Below are positions 1 to 8,269 of a stretch of DNA of 64,000 nucleotides, piece by piece. The notes beneath the pieces are model-generated. The model had not been told where the DNA came from. It did no database searches and saw only the letters and a program-made list of their open reading frames with translations. Each line of letters starts with the position of its first letter. The first letter of the stretch is position 1. The position numbers and the translations under genes were made by a program. Where the stretch lies: positions 1 through 64,000 of the forward strand of contig JAGXHG010000004.1 in the NCBI GenBank assembly GCA_024636345.1. The letters run 5' to 3'. This DNA is from Desulfobulbaceae bacterium (GTDB lineage Bacteria; Desulfobacterota; Desulfobulbia; Desulfobulbales; Desulfocapsaceae).

Positions 1-223
1 CACCCTAACAGTGTTGATTTATTCAATCACAGGTGAAATATTTTTACTAGGAATTTCAGGGGAAGAATTAAAAAGATGCCAGTGGCAAGGTTAAGCATTT
101 GAGCAGAACGGCAACTTTAGCTTCTTCCTGATAAGGTTGCTGGCCAATATACGTAACAAATTCCACTCGGCCCAAAGTCCAGAGTCGAGTAGCCCGGGGG
201 AATCTCACCCCCAGGCTCTCACA

Positions 224-257
224 GATCCGGACGTGAGCCTCTCAACTCATCCGGCTC
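224..257 (-). ncRNA. Group II intron domain V
   Basis: This 34-nt hairpin begins GAGCCGG and carries the AGC catalytic triad, a two-base CG bulge on the 3' arm and a GAGA (GNRA) tetraloop, all standard for domain V, the catalytic core of a self-splicing group II intron. It begins immediately after the maturase stop codon, so the reading frame uses all of domain IV up to the domain V boundary. Confidence 0.9.
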
Positions 258-1682
258 CTATTGTCCAGCCGAAGGCCGCATACCAAGTATCTGCCAATGG
301 GCAAATAGCTGTGGTTGTAGAAGAGCTATACGCCCTAACCAATGCGTTGCTCTCCGTTGGCGCCCTCTCAAATTCTTATATTTCCTCATGGCCCATTTTG
401 TTATCATGCGATTCAGGATGTGAAACACCTTATACATCTCTGATTTGTAAAACTTCGCATAATAATTGATCCATCCTCGTAGCTTGGGGTTGAACATTCG
501 TGAGAAGTCCTCAAGGGATTTGTCCGTTCGGTTATGAATCCGCCAACTCCGCATCTCGTCACGTATTAATTTGGATGCCTTGTTACTCATGGCAGGCAGG
601 AACCCGACAAAGAGGCTTTCCTTCTTACTCATTGCAACCCGTGGCCTGAAAGTATAGCCCAGGAAGTCAAATGTATAATTTGGGTAATCCCTTCGTCTAT
701 CGTCTTCCTTACAGTAGACAATCTTTGTTTTCTCGGGATGTAACTCCAGCCGACACTCCATGAGTCGCCGCTCAATTGCAACACGTAACCTTTCAGTTTG
801 CGATTCACTACTGCAATGACAAACCACATCGTCAGCATATCGCTCGAACAGGACTGCCGGAAAAGCACGTCCCATCCATTTGTCAAAGGCATAATGCAGA
901 AACAGATTCGCCAGCAAGGGACTTACAACCCCACCCTGTGGAGTTCCTTTGCTCCTCGTTTCAATTGATCCATCTGGATACTGAACTGGACATTTCAGCC
1001 ACCGCTCAACATACATCAGGACCCATCGGCAATCTGTATGCTGCCGCACAGCCTTCATCATGAGCTCATGGTCGATATTATCAAAGAAACCCTTGATATC
1101 GAGATCCAACACCCACGGATTCCGCCAACATCGTTGACGTGCCACCCCAACCGCCTCTACGGCAGACTTACCCGGACGATATCCGTATGAGTCTTCATGG
1201 AAATACGGATCAATCAGGGGTTCCAGGAGTTGTTTAACTACCATCTGGGCGATTCGATCAGCCACTGTCGGTATTCCCAACAGCCGCTTCTTACCATCGC
1301 CTTTTGGTATCTCGACTCGACGCACCGGAGGGGGAAAATAACTCCCCGAGGACATACGATTCCACACTTTGTAGAGATTATTTTTCAAATCCTCTTCAAA
1401 GTCGGCTATCGACTGCCCATCAACTCCAGCTGCTCCGCGATTTGCCTTTACTCTCTTAAATGCCTCCCAAACCTGATTCTTGGAAATCTGGAATGGCTTT
1501 GCTTCCTTCAAAAAGATCCTCCCAAATTCTGGTTGTCTTAATGCTAAAAGCTGAACAATGTAGCCCCTTCGCTCCATCTCCATTACAGAAATTTCGTCAC
1601 TACTACAGGCTACTCCGCCCCTGTGCTCCGCATCGGTACTCTCATCCTCATGGGTTCTCCACTTGGATTTCTCCCTTAACAT
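258..1682 (-). CDS. ltrA: Group II intron reverse transcriptase/maturase
   Basis: A 474-residue intron-encoded protein that assists splicing and copies the intron RNA into a new DNA site. The fingers-palm reverse transcriptase blocks are complete: the DLDIKGFFDNID block near residue 193-204, TPQGGVVSPLL near 247, and the catalytic YADD at about 282-285. A group II maturase (domain X) region follows, with RGWINYYAKF and a basic tail. There is no HNH endonuclease domain, so this is an endonuclease-minus type that would depend on other DNA ends for priming. The upstream ATG gives an unusual acidic N-terminus; MEMERRG at residue 35 is an alternative start. The frame is intact, so the intron could still be active. 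Confidence 0.93.
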   Translation of the reverse strand: MLREKSKWRTHEDESTDAEHRGGVACSSDEISVMEMERRGYIVQLLALRQPEFGRIFLKEAKPFQISKNQVWEAFKRVKANRGAAGVDGQSIADFEEDLKNNLYKVWNRMSSGSYFPPPVRRVEIPKGDGKKRLLGIPTVADRIAQMVVKQLLEPLIDPYFHEDSYGYRPGKSAVEAVGVARQRCWRNPWVLDLDIKGFFDNIDHELMMKAVRQHTDCRWVLMYVERWLKCPVQYPDGSIETRSKGTPQGGVVSPLLANLFLHYAFDKWMGRAFPAVLFERYADDVVCHCSSESQTERLRVAIERRLMECRLELHPEKTKIVYCKEDDRRRDYPNYTFDFLGYTFRPRVAMSKKESLFVGFLPAMSNKASKLIRDEMRSWRIHNRTDKSLEDFSRMFNPKLRGWINYYAKFYKSEMYKVFHILNRMITKWAMRKYKNLRGRQRRATHWLGRIALLQPQLFAHWQILGMRPSAGQ

Positions 1683-2084
1683 CGGAACGACAGGTTCCCA
1701 CGTTCCCCACGAAAGCCAATATCATGTTCACGCCACCTTTATGCCGGTCACCACTCGGGCAATAAACAGGCTCCCCCCGAACTTATCCTGGGATGGAAAT
1801 AGTTCCCAGTTTTGATGACATCTTTATTTTTTCGACACCTCATCAGTGGTTCATTGTCATTCGTCTCCATGATCCACACCTGGTCCGATCTTGCCGGACC
1901 TTTTCCTTAACGCTCACCACCATGGCTCTTTACCACAGCAGCTTAAGGTGGTTTGGAGTCTGCTCCTGCAAGCCGACCCCGAGGGACCTACCCTCATCTT
2001 TCGTGCAGCCTCGTGGCGCACTATTTCCAAAAAATGTTGACTAAACGATGAGAAGATTCCCCTGCCTTTCAAAAGGGTCCCCCA

Positions 2085-2378
2085 TCAGCAACCGCACGCT
2101 GATGGTTTTTTCCCGGTAACCTTGGCAAGCCAACTGTTGAGGATATAACGTGCACAACCACAACCATCATCGGGATTGACAAAAATGGCCCCAACAGGAC
2201 AGTTCGTGGCACAGGCCCCGCATTCCATACAGGCATCATAGTCGACAATGGTCGCCTTTTTTTCCATACATTTGAAAACCCGATGCGGACAGACTATCTC
2301 ACACATTCCGCAACCGATACAGACAGCCTGGTCGAGTTTGAGAATTGCCGCACCATCTATATATCTGAACTTTTCCAT
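2085..2378 (-). CDS. hgcB: HgcB, ferredoxin of mercury methylation
   Basis: HgcB is thought to keep the HgcA corrinoid in the reduced Co(I) state and to help hand over Hg(II). From the ATG at 2378 the product has 97 residues, close to the usual size of about 95. Two CxxCxxCxxxC clusters (Cys 20, 23, 26, 30 and Cys 50, 53, 56, 60) will bind two [4Fe-4S] centres. The family's extra cysteine lies in the GCGCARY segment near residue 73, and the protein ends CGC, matching the C-terminal cysteine pair proposed to bind mercury. The frame is open further upstream, but that part overlaps hgcA, and MEKFRYI matches how the family starts. The ATG is 10 bases past the hgcA stop codon, so the two are cotranscribed. 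Confidence 0.95.
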   Translation of the reverse strand: MEKFRYIDGAAILKLDQAVCIGCGMCEIVCPHRVFKCMEKKATIVDYDACMECGACATNCPVGAIFVNPDDGCGCARYILNSWLAKVTGKKPSACGC

Positions 2379-2388
2379 GATGTATTTC

Positions 2389-3579
2389 TCAAAGAAAAAA
2401 TGGCCCAGCAAGCCAGCAGAGCAGGCCAAGCAGGGCAGAAACGATCTGTATTGCCAGTCCTTTGCGCATTTCCATTTCAACTCCGGAAAGCGAGGTATAG
2501 GGAGTGGAGCCAGTGAAGTTCATGGCCAGAAAGGAACTGACACTCATTGCCCATAAGGCCATGCCGGTCAGGGCAATCCAGCCGACAAAGGGCAAAAACC
2601 GCAGAACGGTAAAAATTGCGACCAGAATCCCGAGAAGCAGTCCTTTGAGCCAAAACTGCCTGCCGGGTATCCAGGGCAGCAGAAGTGGGACCAGAACAGC
2701 TCCGGCAAGAACGCTTATAATTGTCACCAGGATAATGCTTCCACCTCTATGCAATGCATGGTCCAGCGAATAAATATCCGGGCCGAAACCGGAGAACAGA
2801 ACCAGGCAGACAAGGGTGAGAGTAAGCGGTTTCAGGAGTAAAAAAATTTCCAAAGGGATCAAAACCGCGCGTTCCTTCAGGTTGAAAGTGACACTGCGCA
2901 TAGTCTCGTCTACCATTTTGCCGCCAGCCAAAAATGGCCTGATATCAGTTGCCCTGATCGGGCCGAATGTACCCTTGAAACCGCAGGCTGTTTTCAATTT
3001 CAAGGCAGAGACTCCAGGAGCTCCACATTGCGGAAGAATGAGTTCGCGGTGGCTGACCACTTCCATAAGTTTTGCCCGCTGGACCTGATAGGCTATTTCT
3101 TCAGTGGAAAATGTTCCTTTACCTGCTGCGCACCAGACGTTGATGCCTCTGGTATCAACCACCAGTATCCAAACATTCATCCCTCCCAGTTCATTACGCA
3201 GGGCATCAAAAGTCAATTTGTAATTGGCGGTAACGAGGACGGGCGAATCGGCGGTTGGCTTGCCGACACAATACAGTCCAGGCGTTATGGTGTACTTGTC
3301 ACGCTGAATACCGGTTCGCGCTCCGATCGTCCCAATATGATCAGCCCGGCTCAGAACAGTATCAACCTGCGGCACCGAGCCTACCTGTGAGTCGATAAAA
3401 CCGCTGACAAAAGGATAGATGGCGTATCCTGCCAGTTCATGCTCCCCGGACCGGGGTTCCGTTTTTGGACCTCAGCAGACTCCGGCATCGACTTCCGGCG
3501 GCGGAGCTAAATGCAGCGAAGAGGATGCAGGGTTTGCCGATTTTGGGAAACTGGAAAGAGGTTGAAATGATTGAGTCAT
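2389..3579 (-). CDS. hgcA: HgcA corrinoid protein, candidate selenoprotein
   Basis: HgcA is the membrane-bound corrinoid methyltransferase that makes methylmercury. The cap-helix signature NVWCAAGK is present, with the cobalt-ligand Cys at about residue 150 in this numbering, preceded by SPVLVTANYKLTFDALR and followed by about five membrane helices. The first ATG/GTG/TTG after the last in-frame stop is GTG at 3375, but the conserved AIYPFVSGFIDSQVGS segment lies upstream of it in the same frame. That segment is joined, through a UGA at 3474-3472, to an ATG at 3579. The UGA follows a Cys codon (...DAGVC-UGA-GPK...). Read as selenocysteine it gives a 396-residue protein. A SECIS-like hairpin follows. 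The HgcA identity is firm; the start and Sec36 are inference. Shine-Dalgarno support at 3579 is weak. Confidence 0.9.
3444..3474 (-). promoter_or_regulatory. In-frame UGA with SECIS-like hairpin
   Basis: The UGA codon is at 3474-3472. Fifteen bases later comes a hairpin of five G-C pairs, CCCCG at 3456-3452 and CGGGG at 3448-3444, closed by the loop GUC. The apical loop begins 20 bases after the UGA and has G then U at its start, which fits the loose bacterial SECIS pattern: a short stem with a G in the first two loop positions, 16-37 bases from the UGA. SelB binding is not demonstrated and short GC hairpins are common, so this supports the selenocysteine reading without proving it. Confidence 0.55.
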
Positions 3580-3682
3580 GATCGTTATAATTCCGTTTGA
3601 ATCAGCAGCAGATTAAGAAGAGAATAGCCTGCCCCCATCGGGTAAGATTTTCCCTGTAGGAACACTACATGTTTCTTGTTTA

Positions 3683-3711
3683 TAAATAAAACAACATGTT
3701 ACCTATGTCAA
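3683..3711 (-). promoter_or_regulatory. Predicted sigma-70 promoter of hgcAB
   Basis: Read on the minus strand, TTGACA (3711-3706) is followed after exactly 17 bases by TATTTA (3688-3683). This would start transcription near 3676 and leave a leader of about 97 bases before the hgcA ATG. Two ACATGT palindromes, near 3667 and 3694, bracket the -10 region and could be an operator. No protein is identified that would bind them. Confidence 0.5.
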
Positions 3712-3735
3712 ACACCGTATAGCCATTACAGCAAT

Positions 3736-4635
3736 TCATCCCGCAATCCTTGTCGCCAGAAACTCCACAAAAAGATCACTGTCATTCTGCACCTGACAGA
3801 CCCGGTAATCCTGCAAGCCGATGTTCTGGGCCAGCTCTTTATATTCAATAGCCAGTTCCAGATCGGTCTCGGAATTATCAATGGTAAACGAGAGGGGGTA
3901 GACAATCACCTTCTCTCCCGACAGTCCTTGCAGCGTTGTCTCCAGAGATGGCTCCAGCCAGCGCATGGGTCCGACCTTGGATTGATAGGCCAGATGAACT
4001 CCTTTGAAGTCCAGCCCGGCCTCAGGCAATAGCGATTTTAACAGGGAAACATGCGCCTCAATTTGCCCTTCATAGGGGTCATCGACGGCAATTTTCTGCG
4101 GCAGACCATGGGCGGAAAAAATTAGATGAGAGCCGCTGTCCTCATACTGTTCCCGGATCCGTCCAATAATAGAGGCATTAAACAGGGGATCATCATAATA
4201 GGGACCGACTTCCCTGATCTGCGGCCTCTGGCCATGACTCTTAAGCCCGAGATAGACATCTTCAAGACTCGACTGAGTGGTGGTCGAAGAATAATGAGGA
4301 TAGAGCGGAATGAGGATCAACTCGTCAAACTTTCTCTGCGCCAAAAGATCCGCGGCCAAAGGATGGGTATAACGCATGACCGGGAAAACCGCCTCACCGG
4401 TTCTTTGTTGCAGTTTTTTCACCAGGCGTTCGGTATGTTCATAGATACTACTACCGCCTATCATCTCGTACTTCCGCCATATTTTCTTATAACGCAGAGT
4501 TGAAATGAGAGGGGCAAGAAGATAACGTACTGGCGAGGGAATAATATACTTATCACTGAACATATTGAACAGAAAAGACCTGAGCTCCTGTTCTGACCGC
4601 GCTCCGCCCATGTTGAGCAACAAGACCCCTTTCAT
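3736..4635 (-). CDS. hemH: Ferrochelatase
   Basis: Inserts iron into a porphyrin in the last steps of haem synthesis. The 299-residue product has the family's opening VLLLNMGGA, the active-site SAHGLP motif near residue 178, the QSKVGPMRWLEPS block and the late PLSFTIDNSETDLEL stretch, corresponding to the second metal/porphyrin contact region. An AAAGGAA ribosome binding site precedes the ATG. Many Desulfobacterota make haem by the sirohaem route, so the substrate could be protoporphyrin or coproporphyrin; the sequence alone does not decide. It lies upstream of hgcA on the same strand, but hgcA appears to have its own promoter in the 156-base gap. Confidence 0.93.
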   Translation of the reverse strand: MKGVLLLNMGGARSEQELRSFLFNMFSDKYIIPSPVRYLLAPLISTLRYKKIWRKYEMIGGSSIYEHTERLVKKLQQRTGEAVFPVMRYTHPLAADLLAQRKFDELILIPLYPHYSSTTTQSSLEDVYLGLKSHGQRPQIREVGPYYDDPLFNASIIGRIREQYEDSGSHLIFSAHGLPQKIAVDDPYEGQIEAHVSLLKSLLPEAGLDFKGVHLAYQSKVGPMRWLEPSLETTLQGLSGEKVIVYPLSFTIDNSETDLELAIEYKELAQNIGLQDYRVCQVQNDSDLFVEFLATRIAG

Positions 4636-4673
4636 TTCCTTTCCCCTACCTTCTGCTCAACAATTTCAGTTTA

Positions 4674-4907
4674 TTATCGGAGGGCAGTACTGTCACAGTT
4701 CCGTCCCTGATTCTTGGTGGTAAAAAGTGCCGCATCGGCACGACTGATGCTTTGCTCAAACAATTCCACCCCATCATATTGGCTGATACAAATACTTACG
4801 GTCAGTGCTATGAATTTACCATTTTCCTCGAAGCGTCTTACCGACCGGCGCAGCGAACTCCTGTGTCGGCAGAGAGCAGACAGGATGAAACACTGTCCGC
4901 TGCCTTT
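4674..4907 (-). pseudogene. Remnant of a GGDEF diguanylate cyclase C-terminus
   Basis: This minus-strand stretch ending in TAA at 4676-4674 encodes a run resembling the last third of a GGDEF domain: RRFEENGKFIALTVSI, then SQYDGVELFEQSISRADAAL, then a KNQGRN tail. Upstream in the same frame the signature loop has decayed to SGQCFIL, and the fragment runs into the 3' end of the ZIP gene with no start codon. It therefore cannot make cyclic di-GMP. I read it as the leftover of a truncated regulator, between hemH and the ZIP transporter. Confidence 0.6.
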
Positions 4908-4910
4908 CCC

Positions 4911-5726
4911 TCAGCCCAGAGCCACATCGAGTACCATCATCACTGTAAACCCTGACATGGTGGCCATGGTGACCATATCAATATGGGCCTCATTGAGTTG
5001 AGAGGTCGGAATCAACTCCTCCACCACCACAAAGATCATGGCCCCGGCGGCAAAACAGAGGGCATAGGGCAGGATGGTCTGCATCTGGAGGACAAAAAAA
5101 GCCCCCAAGACACCGGCCACAGGCTCAACCATTCCAGAGGCCTGGCCCATGAGAAAACTCTTCATCCGCCCCATCCCCTCTCTTCGCAGGGGCATGGACA
5201 CCGCCGTTCCTTCTGGAAAATTCTGGATACCAATACCTATGGCCAGAGCAAGGGCCGCACCAATGGTGGCAGAGGGAAGACCGGCAGCCACAGCCCCGAA
5301 GGCAACCCCCACAGCCAACCCCTCCGGAATATTGTGAAGAGTAATAGCCAGGACCAGCAAGGTACTGCGCTGCCATGAGGTTTTAATCCCTTCACTCTTA
5401 TCCACAGCCAGACCCGGATGAAGATGAGGCAGCAAGGTATCGGACAAGCGCATGAAGATTCCACCACCCATGAATCCGATCACGGCAGTCAGCCAGGGAA
5501 CAAGCCCCATCTGCCCTGCCATCTCAATGCCTGGGGCCAGCAGCGACCAGAAGCTGGCCGCAATCATGACCCCGGCCGCAAACCCAAGCATTGCATCCAT
5601 GAAGCGCTGATTAACGGTCTTGGTGAAAAAAACCAGTGCCGCCCCAGCCGCGGTCACCGCCCAAGTGAAAAGGGTGGCCAGAAACGCCTGCATAACCGGA
5701 TCAAATTGCTGTATAAAACTGATCAT
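4911..5726 (-). CDS. ZIP family metal transporter (GufA/ZupT type)
   Basis: An inner-membrane divalent metal importer, probably for zinc, with manganese or iron possible. About eight hydrophobic segments are visible. The two metal-site helices carry HNIPEG and, later, NFPEG, the hallmark of the ZIP family; a VEELIP segment near the end also matches. I chose the ATG at 5726 (MISFIQQF), preceded by GGGGAG at good spacing, over an ATG eleven codons upstream with no ribosome binding site. The product has 271 residues. It is divergent from nothing and sits downstream of the glnN terminator, so it is probably transcribed alone. Confidence 0.9.
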   Translation of the reverse strand: MISFIQQFDPVMQAFLATLFTWAVTAAGAALVFFTKTVNQRFMDAMLGFAAGVMIAASFWSLLAPGIEMAGQMGLVPWLTAVIGFMGGGIFMRLSDTLLPHLHPGLAVDKSEGIKTSWQRSTLLVLAITLHNIPEGLAVGVAFGAVAAGLPSATIGAALALAIGIGIQNFPEGTAVSMPLRREGMGRMKSFLMGQASGMVEPVAGVLGAFFVLQMQTILPYALCFAAGAMIFVVVEELIPTSQLNEAHIDMVTMATMSGFTVMMVLDVALG

Positions 5727-5826
5727 CTTGAGCTCCCCGCCATTGAATCCCCCTGCCATGCCATTGGAACCTAACGATCACAACCACCGCACTACATATA
5801 ATTATTCTTACCAGATGCAGTCCAAT

Positions 5827-5859
5827 AAAAAAAGGGGAGCCAGATGGCTCCCCTTTTTT
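5827..5859 (-). terminator. Rho-independent terminator of glnN
   Basis: A perfect stem GGGGAGCCA/TGGCTCCCC with a very short loop is flanked by A and T runs, so it can work in both directions. On the minus strand it lies 24 bases past the glnN stop codon and ends in a long T run. Confidence 0.9.
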
Positions 5860-5882
5860 ATCCATACAACGACAGCTAAGAT

Positions 5883-8024
<2,142 letters not shown>

Positions 8025-8117
8025 TCGTTGTTCCTCCTGATCTTTTTGACTCATGTTTTTTAGAAGCCGTTACGAAAAAACCCGTGCATTTCTGAGCACT
8101 TCGTTACGGATCATTAT

Positions 8118-8161
8118 GCCGTTTATTGCCATCACGATGATGGCAATATTTTTTTAACGGC
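8118..8161. repeat. Nested inverted repeat in the glnN leader
   Basis: Ten-base arms ATTGCCATCA/TGATGGCAAT with a three-base spacer (8125-8147) are nested inside outer arms GCCGTT (8118-8123) and AACGGC (8156-8161). The unit lies about 95-140 bases upstream of the glnN start and about 110 bases past the glnD stop. A T run follows it only on the plus strand, so it is not a normal terminator for glnD. It could be an operator, an RNA leader element or a small mobile repeat. Confidence 0.6.
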
Positions 8162-8269
8162 TTGTACTTCATTACCCAATCATTACACAATGTGAATACG
8201 TTTATCTTTTTACCATTTTGACCACAAAAAGTAATCAAAAAATATTTTTACTTACATATTTGTAATATT

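Larger units (their letters stand above)
184..2021 (-). mobile_element. Group II intron with intact maturase ORF
   Basis: On the minus strand the element starts with GUGCG at 2021, the usual 5' end of a bacterial group II intron, and ends near 184 in the sequence CTACTCGAC. The reverse transcriptase gene lies in domain IV and domain V follows its stop codon directly. The last eight bases of the 5' exon (TGGAAATA, 2029-2022) are perfectly complementary to UAUUUCCA at 1801-1794, which sits in the loop of a six-pair stem (CUGGGA/UCCCAG); this is the expected EBS1-IBS1 arrangement. A domain VI-like stem with GGGGG/CCCCC arms follows domain V. The intron lies 63 bases downstream of hgcB in the same orientation and interrupts no gene I can recognise. 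The exact 3' edge is uncertain by a few bases, and I do not assign a class. Confidence 0.9.

Noticed and set aside
2022-2084. Intron insertion into a known gene or a typical terminator (class C type)
   Set aside because: The flanks do not join into a recognisable protein, and the 5' exon has no GC stem immediately before its T tract.
8125-8160. Terminator between glnD and glnN
   Set aside because: The hairpin is followed by a T run only on the plus strand, where no gene ends; on the coding strand it lacks one.
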